Shown here: piece after piece, positions 46,242-58,306 of the stretch | How positions within the stretch are numbered: the first letter of the stretch is position 1 | How the letters are laid out: each line of letters opens with the position of its first letter | NCBI GenBank assembly: GCA_009760855.2 | Contig: WPIO01000006.1 | Location: 8,427,001 to 8,491,000, forward strand | Direction: 5' to 3' | Origin: Cristatella mucedo | Lineage: Eukaryota; Bryozoa; Phylactolaemata; Cristatellidae | DNA length: 64,000 bases | Made by a program: the position numbers and the translations under genes | Notes under the pieces: generated by a model | Seen by the model: only the letters and a program-made list of their open reading frames with translations | Databases searched by the model: none | Told to the model about the DNA's origin: nothing

Positions 46242-48280
46242 CTGTAATTCAATCAGACACACTTGCCTCAATGAACACCATGAAAATCTACAAAACTTTC
46301 TTGCACACCGTGGTGATTTGTACACAGATTTCTACAGCACACACTGCGGTTTCCTGCGGTTGCCTGCGGTTTCCTAGCTACATGCACATTTAGTCCCCCG
46401 TTTGCCATGTGCCAGCAGCAACGTCCTGATTACCAAGACCAAGGCACAACACTCAATACATACATGTTCAACATCAGTAGTCTTTTACATGCAGCATGTA
46501 TAGCAAAGACATGGCAGTCTAAGCCTTCTATGAGCTGTCAAAAGAACCCACAAGCAAGAACGTGCACTCACATCTGCTTGCCATTCACTTCACATAGGAA
46601 AGCATGTGACTAGTTATTAAATGTGATTTTAGCATCATTTAACGAGAGGCAATAAATATGTTGCCTCCAATCCCAAACAATAACACTAATATAAAGCACT
46701 GCTGCAACTAACATCTCTGATGAAAAGAGAAACAAGCTACCGAATGAACCCTCTAAAAAAATACCTGTACCATTGCCTCCCATTTTCTTGCCATCATAGG
46801 TTAAGAGACTGTCGGTTGACATTCCCACAAAGTACTTTCATTCAGCTATAGCTAGCAGACTTTGGTCAGAACTACCAGCACTATAGCTACTACAGTCACG
46901 AACGGTGCACCCTACCCCATGAATTCTCTGAAAAATACCTATACCACTGCTTACGATTCTCTTGCCATCATAGGTTACAAGACTGTCGGTTGACATTCCC
47001 ACAAAGTACTTTCATTCAGCTATAGCTAGCAGACTTTGGTCAGAACTACCAGCACTATAGCTACTACAGTAACAAACGGTGCACCCTACTTCTTAGCTCA
47101 CGAATTCATGGCATACAAATCCCGACCGCCTGGCATAATGATACAGTAGCATCTATTTTCTGTACGGTCTTTCTAGCCTAGCCAGGCTAGCTTACCCTGT
47201 TGTTTTCAAACCATCAGAGTAAACAAAAAAAGAGGGGGGCTACCCCTTTACCTGTAGGTTCTCCAATTTGCTCTGTGTCTCAACAAATATACCTGCACTT
47301 ATTCAGTGTATGAGATCAAGTCAAAAAGTTTAGGCTATCTGTCACAGTATCTTCGTAACTTGGGAGGAAGGCAGCAGAGACCCATACTCTAAACTATACA
47401 TTATCTCACGAAAGGGAACCTCACAACGAGCCACTGCCTTGCTTTACCCTAGGCTGCTCTTACAACCAAGTCGAGTGTCATTACCAAATATTAAAACACG
47501 GACAACACAAGCTCACAAACTTGCTCCTCCACAAATGAAAGGCGATTTCACCTCTGCAAACTTGCACGATAGCTAATGCTCTAATGACATATTGGCTAGG
47601 TAAGAAAGCGAATGTCATGCAACTGTGGAATGCAATTGATAAATCCAGTAAATATCTCGCAATCACCTGACCACTAATACTACATGAATTGATTAAGCTG
47701 CAAGGTGACTTTTAAGGACGAACTTGAAATACATCGCCTCATATGGACAGTGAAAGCACTGAATATTACACCGAAACAGTGAAATCTCCGAACATGGCCT
47801 GACCTATTGAGTACAACCGATCATGCACGAAGCAAGGAAATATACATCAACTTAACAAGGTAAGCACTCACACATTTTTAAATGCGATTACCCCTTCTCT
47901 TCCGAACCCCCATTTGGAAACTTTTACATTATATAGTTACCTTGGGCCTATGGACTATGAAGACATCTTCATCCCAACTGCAGTGCCATCAAACAACAAA
48001 AAAAGCCAGCCTACCATCAGCTCAGCGAGCACTTCATTACACAATCACACCACACTTAATCTGAGCTGTTTAAGACTAAGCAGCACACAGGCAATGTCTC
48101 TACCACAGGGCCATCACCGAAACCGATAAGCTCATGTAACAGTCATGCAAATCCACAAGCGGGAACCAGCCAAGCAGCCACCACGCTACGCCAATAATGA
48201 TAGCACCATGCCAACAACAAGTAAGCATTCAGCTTGCTGGCAACACACACAGGCATCACAATACACTAGATGCCACATAC

Positions 48281-48559
48281 GTGCTTCAGCAGTCCTTGCA
48301 AGTATCACATTTGCTGAGCCATTCCCTGCCGATGTATACCCAAACACGGTAACGTTATAAACGGTGTAGGGTGACAGACCGATCACAGAGAGTGTCAAGT
48401 TTGAGGAGCTGGTACACGTGGATGCGACAGTCCCGTTTGCTTGGTAGCACAAAAAGTAGCCCTGGATCACGCCGTTCGGGCAAGATGGAGCTTGCCATGA
48501 GAACACAATGCTGCTGCTCGTGTTAGACGTCGTCGTAAGACCACCAGGAGCACAAGGCT
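48281..48559 (-). CDS. FN3 domain 4 (class I exon, array copy)
   Basis: This 279-base array copy has four cysteines (3, 27, 38, 49), Trp22, the PYTVYNVTVF strand with Tyr68, and five sequons. The upstream unit has a 15-16 base poly-A run at about 49532-49547 where sister units read catcagagtaaacaaaaaag, a local change outside the exon. Confidence 0.88.
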
Positions 48560-50596
48560 CTGTAATTCAATCAGACACACTTGCCTCAATGAACACCATG
48601 AAAATCTACAAAACTTTCTTGCACACCGTGGTGATTTGTACACAGATTTCTACAGCACACACTGCGGTTTCCTGCGGTTGCCTGCGGTTTCCTAGCTACA
48701 TGCACATTTAGTCCCCGTTTGCCATGTGCCAGCAGCAACGTCCTGATTACCAAGACCAAGGCACAACACTCAATACATACATGTTCAACATCAGTAGTCT
48801 TTTACATGCAGCATGTATAGCAAAGACATGGCAGTCTAAGCCTTCTATGAGCTGTCAAAAGAACCCACAAGCAAGAACGTGCACTCACATCTGCTTGCCA
48901 TTCACTTCACATAGGAAAGCATGTGACTAGTTATTAAATGTGATTTTAGCATCATTTAACGAGAGGCAATAAATATGTTGCCTCCAATCCCAAACAATAA
49001 CACTAATATAAAGCACTGCTGCAACTAACATCTCTGATGAAAAGAGAAACAAGCTACCGAATGAACCCTCTAAAAAAATACCTGTACCATTGCCTCCCAT
49101 TTTCTTGCCATCATAGGTTAAGAGACTGTCGGTTGACATTCCCACAAAGTACTTTCATTCAGCTATAGCTAGCAGACTTTGGTCAGAACTACCAGCACTA
49201 TAGCTACTACAGTCACGAACGGTGCACCCTACCCCATGAATTCTCTGAAAAATACCTATACCACTGCTTACGATTCTCTTGCCATCATAGGTTACAAGAC
49301 TGTCGGTTGACATTCCCACAAAGTACTTTCATTCAGCTATAGCTAGCAGACTTTGGTCAGAACTACCAGCACTATAGCTACTACAGTAACAAACGGTGCA
49401 CCCTACTTCTTAGCTCACGAATTCATGGCATACAAATCCCGACCGCCTGGCATAATGATACAGTAGCATCTATTTTCTGTACGGTCTTTCTAGCCTAGCC
49501 AGGCTAGCTTACCCTGTTGTTTTCAAACCATAAAAAAAAAAAAAAAAGAGGGGGGCTACCCCTTTACCTGTAGGTTCTCCAATTTGCTCTGTGTCTCGAC
49601 AAATATACCTGCACTTATTCAGTGTATGAGATCAAGTCAAAAAGTTTAGGCTATCTGTCACAGTATCTTCGTAACTTGGGAGGAAGGCAGCAGAGACCCA
49701 TACTCTAAACTATACATTATCTCACGAAAGGGAACCTCACAACGAGCCACTGCCTTGCTTTACCCTAGGCTGCTCTTACAACCAAGTCGAGTGTCATTAC
49801 CAAATATTAAAACACGGACAACACAAGCTCACAAACTTGCTCCTCCACAAATGAAAGGCGATTTCACCTCTGCAAACTTGCACGATAGCTAATGCTCTAA
49901 TGACATATTGGCTAGGTAAGAAAGCGAATGTCATGCAACTGTGGAATGCAATTGATAAATCCAGTAAATATCTCGCAATCACCTGACCACTAATACTACA
50001 TGAATTGATTAAGCTGCAAGGTGACTTTTAAGGACGAACTTGAAATACATCGCCTCATATGGACAGTGAAAGCACTGAATATTACACCGAAACAGTGAAA
50101 TCTCCGAACATGGCCTGACCTATTGAGTACAACCGATCATGCACGAAGCAAGGAAATATACATCAACTTAACAAGGTAAGCACTCACACATTTTTAAATG
50201 CGATTACCCCTTCTCTTCCGAACCCCCATTTGGAAACTTTTACATTATATAGTTACCTTGGGCCTACGGACTATGAAGACATCTTCATCCCAACTGCAGT
50301 GCCATCAAACAACAAAAAAAGCCAGCCTACCATCAGCTCAGCGAGCACTTCATTACACAATCACACCACACTTAATCTGAGCTGTTTAAGACTAAGCAGC
50401 ACACAAGCAATGTCTCTACCACAGGGCCATCACCGAAACCGATAAGCACGTTTGACAGTCATGCAAATCCACAAGCAGGTACCAGCCAAGCAGCCACCAC
50501 GCTACGCCAATAATGATAGCACCATGCCAACAACAAGTAAGCATTCAGCTTGCTGGCAACACACACAGGCATCACAATACACTAGATGCCACATAC

Positions 50597-50875
50597 GTGC
50601 TTCAGCAGTCCTTGCAAGTATCACATTTGCTGAGCCATTCCCTGCCGATGTATACCCAAACACGGTAACGTTATAGACGGTGTAGGGTGACAGACCGATC
50701 ACAGAAAGTGTCAAGTTTGAGGAGCTGGTACACGTGGATGCGACAGTCCCGTTTGCTTGGTAGCACAAAAAGTAGCCCTGGATCACGCCGTTCGGGCAAG
50801 ATGGAGCTTGCCATGAGAACACAATGCTGCTGCTCGTGTTAGACGTCGTCGTAAGACCACCAGGAGCACAAGGCT
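50597..50875 (-). CDS. FN3 domain 3 (class I exon, array copy)
   Basis: The exon is 279 bases with acceptor aatttcag and donor C|GTATGT. The protein matches domains 4-8, but two silent changes (GTC for GTT before the tyrosine corner, CTT for CTC after SSNLT) set it apart. It is the right-hand end copy of the young array. Upstream, the intron changes at once to diverged class I sequence. The segment left of the exon resembles the 34.6 kb unit more than its neighbours (CAAGCAGGTACCAGCC), a sign of past exchange between units. Confidence 0.88.
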
Positions 50876-53709
50876 CTGAAATTTAATTAGACATTCTATG
50901 CCTCAATCGATGCTTGAATAATAGGCAGAACCTTATCATATACAATAATGAGTTGTGCACAGCATTTCCCGGCTCACATACCAGCCTGTGATTGCAGAGC
51001 TGAATGCACATGCAGTCTATGATGATTGGCATGTTCAAGCAGTTGCTTTCTGATAAGTTAGACCCAGGTTCATAACTCAAGAGATGAATATTCAATTATA
51101 GAATCTTACATAAATCATTTCCATTGAAGACACGACAGTCATAGCTGTCTAGTATGCTGTGAAAAATACCAGTAATAAGGTTTACACACATCTATTTGCC
51201 ATTCACATTTCCTAAGAAGGCATTCTACATATTCTTGCCTAAGATTTTGTCATCATTCAAGAAGTGGCCAGTTAAAATAAATGTGCTGTATCTAACACCA
51301 AACACGACACTAATGTAAAGTAACACAATAGATAACCTCTATGCAGCAACGAGGAACAAGCTACTAAAAGAACCTTCAAAATTACACATACTACTGCTTC
51401 CCACTTTCTTGCGATTATAGTTCACAAGATTTTCGGTGGAAATTCCACAAAGCATCTTTATTCAGCCTTAGCCAGCGGACCTTGGTCGGCACTACCTGCA
51501 CTATAACTACTGCAGTCACGATTGGTGCGCCCCTGGCCCTAGCTCAGAAGTTTATGGTGTACAATACCTAAGGAACAAATGCTAGTTGATTTTCCTGTTG
51601 CGTATATTTTAGCAAAGCTACTTCCAGCTTAGCGATGCTAGCTTACTCTAATGTTTTAAACATCTCCCGTAAAATATAAAAACATAGGCTATATCATGTA
51701 ATCTACCCGACTTGCTTCGTGTCTCAGAAATATACCTGCACTAATTCAGCTTATGCTATTAAGTCAATAAGTAAGGCATCAGTCACGATCTCATCGTGAC
51801 TAGGGAGTGATAAAACAAAGACATATAAGCAAACCTGGACATCGTCTGACAAAGTTAGTGTACAGAAAAAGCCACTGCCGCCGTGCTTTGCCCAAGACTG
51901 CTCTTACTCAATCAACGTGTCATTTTCAAGCACCTGCTGTTAAAGAAGCTAGGCGAACCAATGTGGACACACCGTTCAGCATTATAGAAAACAGCTGCCT
52001 TGAACATAAGGAATTTTAAGTTACCTAATTGGTTTTAATGAGCTGATGTTAACTTTGAATGAGGAATTGCGTATTAGATTAGATGAAAGCTGATATTGTT
52101 CATTATGCTTAATGAAGCTCAGCAGCAGAACAGCTCAAAACATACTCGGGAACCATCGGCTATGGCTTGAAATACAACAATGACTGAGGTTCATTTCTAG
52201 CAGCCATTCAGAACTCCTGCACAGAGCCCTTGACCGCTTGCAACAGGCAAATAAATGTATCTTTGCTTCAGGTTTACTGGCTATACATGAAGCCTCGAGT
52301 CAACTTCAACATCCACTCTGGCCTACAGGTGCCTTCATACACTTGAACCAGCCTACACATCCCAACTAGCTCCTCTGGTGTGCTCTCTAACAGTAAGCTC
52401 CTTGGCTTGGCACGGTTCCACAGTTCCTAGTTGGGAAATTGAACTTCTGTGGTGATCATGCTTCCAGTTCACACGCATTGGTAGTCAAGATGTTGCTCAA
52501 CACTTCTGCCAACTCATGCATTGATTCTAAATGTTTTAGCAAGAGCTACACACGAACCCTTTGAAGCTGGCCTTTACCTAGTAAACTTTTCGTTTAGTGC
52601 TCCAGCCTACCTTGGGTTCTAGCAATAAAAGAGAATCGGTGCAGGCTGGTACCCAAGCTTGGAACTAACCCAATTCCACATCACTCTTGGGTCATGTTTT
52701 TTTAAGCTGGTTTAATGGTGGTACGTGTCCACTTTTAATTTATTGTCTATGCAAGCACAAAAGGAGAAGGGTCAGCAAACCTTATTTAGTATTTCTCTTG
52801 TAGTACAATGCAAAACACTTGGATCGATACTGAGTTACATGAAGTGCTTAGAAACGACTAATCACTATCCTTATTATTATCGTCGTAAATGCAGTGTCAC
52901 TGATACTAAAGTAGAGCGACAGATTCACTCCTCCACAATGGATAGCAATGTCATCTATGCAAACTAGCACGGTAGCCAATGCTCTATTGAAACACCGGCT
53001 ACGTGAGAAGCCGAAGACCATGCAACTGCTGCAAGTGATTGATCAAATCAGAAAATATCTCACTATCCCATGATTACTGATGTTATATGAATTGATTTAA
53101 CAGCAAGGCGAATTTAAGGACCGTCTTGAAATAAGTTGCTTCAGACAGAAGCTTCAAGTAATGACTATTTAAGGGAAACAGTCAGATCCCCAAAGATGGT
53201 CTGACCTATCGAGTACAACCAATCATGCAAGAACCAAGGAAATATGCATGACTTGAAACAACCAGGCACGCGCCACCTTCTAGATACAATTTCCCTTTCT
53301 CCCCCGAACCCCCACCTGGAAACTTTCACATCATACAATTACCTTAGGCCTATGAACTATGCAGACACTTTCATCCCAACTGCAGTGCGATCAAACAACA
53401 ATAAATGCAAGCACACCATTAGCTCAGCAAGCACATCAAGACCCTATTACACGACACTCGATCTAAGTCGTTGACAAAAAGCAGCACATCGACTAAAGCA
53501 GAACACAAGCAACATAGCTAGCAACCGGCCCATCACCGAAACCAATAAGCATGCTTGACAGACATGCAACACAACAAGCAGGTACCAAACTAATAGCTGC
53601 CTTGCAATACCAATCGTGAAAGGAGCCGGTAGCCAACAAAAACATGCATTCATTTCGGTAACAACACGCACACGAGGCCACACTAGATGCCACATTAGAT
53701 GCTACATAC
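50876..53709 (-). other. Long diverged class I intron, no supported gene
   Basis: This corresponds to one array unit expanded to 2.8 kb. Blocks align with the young units (50.9-51.9 kb) and with 28-30 kb (52.2-53.7 kb). The part at 52.2-53.0 kb is absent from the young units, so these were probably shortened by a deletion before amplifying. I see no exon or recognisable transposon. Confidence 0.5.
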
Positions 53710-53988
53710 GTGCTTCAGCTGTGCTTGAGAGAATAGAAGTTGCTGAGCCATTCCCTGCCGATGTATACCCAAACACAGTAATGTTGTAAACGGTGTAAGG
53801 TGACAGACCAGTCACAGAGAGCGTCACATTAGAGGAGCCGGTACACGTGAATGCGACAGTCCCGTTTGCTTGGTAACACAAAAAGTAGCCCTGAATCACG
53901 CCGTTTGGGCAAGATGGTGGTTGCCATGAGAACATAATGCTGCTGCTCGTGTTAGACGTCGTCGTAAGATCAGCAGGAGCACAAGGCT
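53710..53988 (-). CDS. FN3 domain 2 (class I exon, diverged)
   Basis: The exon is 279 bases with acceptor cgaattgcag and donor C|GTATGT, phase 1 at both ends. It encodes (E)PCAPADLTTTSNTSSS, IMFSWQPPSCPNGVIQGYFL, CYQANGTVAFTCTGSSNVTL and VTGLSPYTVYNITVFGYTSA, ending SSTAEA. It keeps the four cysteines and the Trp but has SILSSTAEA where others have VILARTAEA. The junction with domain 1 is G|AG (Glu). It is the likely ancestral type of the array to its left. Confidence 0.85.
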
Positions 53989-54595
53989 CTGCAATTCGAT
54001 CAGACACACCATGCCTCAATTGAAGCATGAAAAATCGATCCACTTGCTCACACACAGCAATAAGTTGTGCATGGCATTCCACTGCACACACAGCCGCCTG
54101 TGATTGTGCTGCTGCATACACATGCAGTTTCCATTTGCCACGTGCAAGCAGCTGCTTCCAAATCATCAATACTCAGGATCACCACTCAATTGCTGAATAC
54201 TTAATCTCAATAATCGTTAGTTAAGAGCATGCCCATCAAAGACTATCAATTCTAAGTATTCTATAATGTTGTCACAACAATCACACAAGAAAGAACACAC
54301 AACATATATTAGTTATTCACCGCAGCCAAGAAGGCATTCGACGAATTCTTGCCTGCTATTTTGCTATCATTAAACAAGTATCAAGTAATAATGAACAAGC
54401 CGCATCGAATCTCAAACTTTACTCTAATGCAAACTGTCGCTCAACATAATACCAATTCAGAAAAGAGCAAGTAGCTACCGAAAAAACCATCGAAGGATAT
54501 AAATGTTTTGGCCTGCCAGTCTCATGCCTATACTAAGATATTACACTGCTGGTGGCCAGTCCACAACGAATCTTCATTCAGCCATAGCCAGCCGA
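53989..54595 (-). other. Intron, class I unit remnant
   Basis: This aligns with the first 600 bases upstream of the other class I exons (for example 50.9-51.5 kb). No exon is seen. It is the rightmost trace of unit sequence. Confidence 0.5.
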
Positions 54596-54745
54596 CCTAT
54601 GGCTTACCTGTTGGCTACCGAATGTGTACTGAAAGCTGCTAACACTGTGAGTGCTATACAAAACTCTCCTGCTTGACACCCATATAGTCTTTGAGACTTT
54701 GTGGAGTTACAGACAGAGATGGATTACAGATCAGTTTTAGTGGAG
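54596..54745 (+). mobile_element. CR1/L2-like family B, 3' tail
   Basis: Only the 3' UTR is left: TTGGCTACCGAATGTGTACT, AACACTGTGAGTGCTATACA and GAGACTTTGTGGAGTTACAG. It is the same tail as at 26.45-26.56 kb. Confidence 0.7.
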
Positions 54746-54789
54746 TGCTGCTGCTTAAACCCCGATTGAAAAGTTTCTGACATTTCATT

Positions 54790-55680
54790 CTTTTCAATAA
54801 GTGCTACCGACCAGCTGCTTTGCAATAATTTTGTCAAGAATCTATGACAAAAAAGGAAGAAGGAAAATTGGGCAACGTTTTTCAAGGACCTCTGTATCTA
54901 ATCCAGGCTTCTTAAGTATCGGTCTGACGACTACCAATTTTAAAGACTTGGGTACGACCCCTTTTTCCAAAAAAGAATTGCAAATCTCGGTAATGGAACG
55001 GCTAAGTTAATCTACCAGTGAAGACCACAAAGATGATGGTATAGGGTCTTCAGGAGACGAGCTCTTTTTACTAGACTTTAGTAAGGTAGCCACATCGAAT
55101 GCAGAAACCATGGAAAATCTTTTAAGGAAGGCCATAGGTTGGGATTCCACAACTTTTTTACTCGGAGGGAGCTTTATGGAAGCTCAAATGTACACAATTT
55201 TTTCAGTAAACAAGGCTGCAAACTTTTCGGCTGAGCCGTTCAAATCTGGGGAGCCAGACCTTTCAGCATTGGCCAGTAAATTTTCTACCGGCGCATAAAT
55301 CTGTTTTAGGTCTGATTGGCAGGATTTCAGCTTTCGAGAGAAAAAAGAAGCCCTGGCTTTTTTAAGATTCCGGGTGTAAACTTGAAGGAAGTGTTTAAAA
55401 TAAACTAGATCTGCATCACACATTGATTTCTTAAAACGACGTTCAAGCCTGGGCTTAACACGGCGCATCTTTTGAAATTTCTTTTGTAAATTGAAAGGAA
55501 TCTCCACGACTCTGTATACGAATAGAATGAATGAGAGCATGCTTGACAAGAGCACTCCTAAGTGTCGTGTTCACTGCATCAGTGAAGGTTTCGAGGCTGC
55601 CGTTCGAGTCTGGGTGCAGATCAAGAAGACCTGCACCAAAAACAGATTTCAAAAACTTGCCTATGTCAATGCTTTTTAAG
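54790..55680 (-). mobile_element. CR1/L2-like element, linker and RT start
   Basis: On the minus strand a basic linker between endonuclease and RT (RVKPRLERRFKKSMCDADLV, YFKHFLQVYTRNLKKARASF) is followed by DPIPSSLW, VVRPILKKPGLDTEVLEKRC and ILDKIIAKQL, the first RT motifs. Stops interrupt it, and the RT palm with the catalytic box is missing. It may belong to family B, whose 3' tail lies next to it in the opposite orientation. Confidence 0.72.
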
Positions 55681-55689
55681 TAAGTGTAT

Positions 55690-55935
55690 ACGCATACTCA
55701 TGTGAGCACGCTCACACTTCGAACCCACTCTCACACACCATGCACATAAGTACGTGCAGGCATAGACGTGCACAAATACGCACACACTGAGAACAAATAC
55801 GCACACACTGAGAACACAACACGCAAGAACACACTCACACCCGAGCTACACCAACGTAGGCACACACAAGTAAGCTCACATGCATCTGCACACCCATACA
55901 TATGGGCGCAGGTACACAGGCTACCCCAACTGCAC
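55690..55935. repeat. CA-rich low-complexity tract
   Basis: This is an imperfect CA/CACG-rich tract with an exact local duplication of about 21 bases (ATACGCACACACTGAGAAC occurs twice around 55778-55816). Open frames in it are compositional. Confidence 0.85.
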
Positions 55936-55989
55936 TGCCCATTAATGTATAAAGAGGCACGTAAAAGTGCACCAAATAATGTAATGCAA

Positions 55990-56365
55990 TGTCTGTAACT
56001 CCACAAAGACTACGTGGGTGTTATGCAGGAGAGTTTTGTATAGCTCACACACAGCCTAACCGGCTTTCGTTACGCATTCGGTTGCCAACAGATTTCATCT
56101 CAAGCAACAAAGAGAAAGTGGGAAGCATAATAGAGTCAGGAGAGCAGTTGATTAGCATGGAAGTAGCAGCTCAGGACCGCTGAAAAGGATGAGCCATAGT
56201 CGGCAGCAGGAGAGTAGTTGTCGTTGCGTAAGAATCGTGAAAGCGAGTTCCACAGTCTAGGACCTGCAGAGCTAAAGCTTCTGTCGTCAACGGTCATACA
56301 CACATCACAGAATTGAAAAGAAATGCTGCAGACTCCAAGTCTACTATATAAATTCAGAACCATGG
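55990..56365 (-). mobile_element. CR1/L2-like family B, 3' fragment
   Basis: On the minus strand VDDRSFSSAGPRLWNSLSRF and LRNDNYSPAADYGSS are followed by the family 3' UTR ending in GTAGTCTTTGTGGAGTTACA. The RT C-terminal frame is still open over about 50 codons. Confidence 0.78.
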
Positions 56366-56483
56366 CAGAGATGCCCTAAGCTAAGAAATGGGCTGCTTCA
56401 GCAAGCACGGCATAGCATATGGCAATGGTCACGGTCGCGGTTGCAGTGTCTCGTGTCAAGGACAGCAAGCAAGCATTACATAC

Positions 56484-56789
56484 CAGCCTCAGCAGTTCTG
56501 ACTTGTATCGTAGTGCCGTTCAATGTAACACTGTTGTTTGTCACCAAATTAGCGGAGAAGGCTATCTCATACAAGGTAAATGGTGACAGCGAAAATATAG
56601 TGCTGCTACTGTCGTTCGTTGAGATACACGTTTGGTTGGCACTTGGGTTGGTAGCACTATAGCAAAGGTGGAAGCTGACAAACTGTCCACCAGTACAGTT
56701 AGCTAACGATGATGAAGTGTTGTCCCACTTAAAGTTAATGCTGGTTTTGCTTACAATTGTGTAATTGAAGCCAGTCAGGGCACATTGAC
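56484..56789 (-). CDS. FN3 domain 1
   Basis: The exon is 306 bases, 102 codons, acceptor cttttgcacag and donor G|GTATGT, phase 1 at both ends. It encodes GQCALTGFNYTIVSKTS, INFKWDNTSSSLANCTGG, FHLCYSATNPSANQTC, FSLSPFTLYEIAFSANLV and QVRTAEA. Cys3, 32, 43 and 55 and Trp22 match the four-cysteine pattern, while the rest is strongly diverged from the amplified domains. Spliced to the signal exon at 58687 (G|GT) it places QCALTG just after the signal hydrophobic core, where cleavage would be expected. Confidence 0.78.
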
Positions 56790-58191
56790 CTGTGCAAAAG
56801 AATGGAAATGCAAGTAGAGTGGAGTCACACGGCTGGCAAGGCCTGCACAGATGATTGCATGCTAGGCATACTACCTAAATGTATACTAGAGGAGCAATAA
56901 CAGAGCCAAAGCAAGAATGCGCAGCTGAGGTGCTGAGTGCACACGTGGGTGAACGTCGATCGATGTGTGACCTCTTTGCTACAGTACAACCACGAAAATC
57001 TGCCAATAGCTACTCCTACACACAAACGACACATGCCAGCACTTCGACAATGCATGCCAGTTGGCACTCAATAGCTGACCAGGTTTTGCATATAGAGGTC
57101 AGTGAGGTCAATCAAGCAGCTTGACAGCCTCTGCTCTAGGGCAGGTGCTGAGAGCACCTGATGCAAGAAGCATAAGCTCGGTACAGTCCCCAAGTGCAGC
57201 TGGCAACGATTAGCAGGCTCTGTCAATATGTCAGGCATTTGCTAGTTGTAGTGGGTGATACGATTTAAAATCGGATACAATCGATGAATCTGTACAGCAG
57301 CATAACAGAATGAAATCTCTTCAGGGGCACTTTTCACGGACCTGACTAAGAGGCATCTAGGCTGATCTTTGACTATAAAAGTAATAATACTAGTGCGATC
57401 GCCTTACCCTGGAACAGATAAAAGTGCAATTTGCATGAAAGAAGCCCATTCTGAGAAGAACTGGTGAGTTGTTAGTTTTGCTTCAAATGTGAAGCCAGGG
57501 GTGACAGCTTATGGTGATGCCGGTTGGAAGTACGTTATATACTTTTACAAGCACAGGTACTGAAGTGATTGCCAAAGAAGGATTTGGCAGAATCAGACCT
57601 CAGATAGTGCATCACCCTATCCCAAAAATACTCTGTTGGATTTTAAGTCATGCGACTTACTCGGCCAACTCATGACTCTTATTGCTGCTTAAGTGAAAAG
57701 CCTTTTATAAGCTTCTGCTACAAGCTTCGGGCGATTGACCTGCAGCCAAATGCAATCGCTCCGCTAGAAGAGTTCCGTCACTAGGAATCCCGGCATCTTT
57801 TATCGGATCGATGTGCAATGCTGGTCCACGAGTCCATTATTAAGGTGTATAATTCTGACAGAGGAGAAGCAGAAAAAGCCTCAAGCCATGATACTTCCAT
57901 TATCAAATTTCACTGCTTCCTAGAACCAGCCAGGATCCTAGTATATCTCATCTTTTTAACGACTTGCAGATGTTCTTCGTCTGCTATAAGCAATAAGCAT
58001 GAATACCGACTGTTCGGTCTCTAAAAATCTACTCTAGTCATCTGCCGTGTAGTGGGCACAATCCCGGCCCACCTATGACGATCTCTACTGAGTTGCGCAG
58101 CAAGCAGAGGCTTGCATTTTAGGCTTAAGCAATACGCCACGCTTGAAAAACCTCCAGTGCCTGCATCGTCTCTATGATACGATGGTCGCTA
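56790..58191 (-). other. Intron 1, left part
   Basis: No exon or known repeat is recognised. A tRNA-like stretch on the minus strand near 57690-57625 (GTTGGCCGAGT, GACTTAAAATCCAAC) lacks a T arm and is not called. Confidence 0.4.
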
Positions 58192-58306
58192 GAGACTGAC
58201 ACAGATCTCAAAGTGATACATTCTGTCAGAGCCAGCCGATAGTGGTCGATAGGGACTGAGACAGAACTCGAAGTGGTGCCTTCTGTCAGAGTCAGCACCT
58301 TCAGGT
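58192..58306. repeat. Two-copy repeat of about 61 bases
   Basis: Two imperfect copies share the pattern GACTGA(C/G)ACAGA.CTC.AAGTG and TTCTGTCAGAG.CAGC. They sit directly 3' of the transposase fragment on the minus strand and may be part of that element or a local duplication. Confidence 0.6.

Larger units (their letters stand above)
35033..50875. repeat. Tandem array of seven 2.1-2.3 kb units, each with one FN3 exon
   Basis: Measured from exon start to exon start the units are 35033-37171 (2139), 37172-39296 (2125), 39297-41612 (2316), 41613-43926 (2314), 43927-46241 (2315), 46242-48559 (2318) and 48560-50875 (2316). The last five are nearly identical; most differences are homopolymer lengths, such as 6, 7 or 8 A in the AACAAAAAAGCC context. 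The first two are diverged by a few percent by eye and lack a 174-base internal duplication, which explains the length step. Each unit is exon plus intron, so each adds exactly 93 residues. Every unit from 37172 on contains a perfect 7-base inverted repeat (CTAGCCT-AGCC-AGGCTAG). Confidence 0.95.

Noticed and set aside
35033-50875. Regularly spaced repeats as a CRISPR-like or satellite array
   Set aside because: Units are 2.1-2.3 kb with a coding exon and introns. There is no short direct repeat/spacer structure, and the genome is eukaryotic.
57620-57700. tRNA-Leu/Ser-like stretch on the minus strand
   Set aside because: It has D-arm-like GGCCGAGT and an anticodon-arm-like segment, but no T arm (GGTTCGA) and no acceptor stem pairing.
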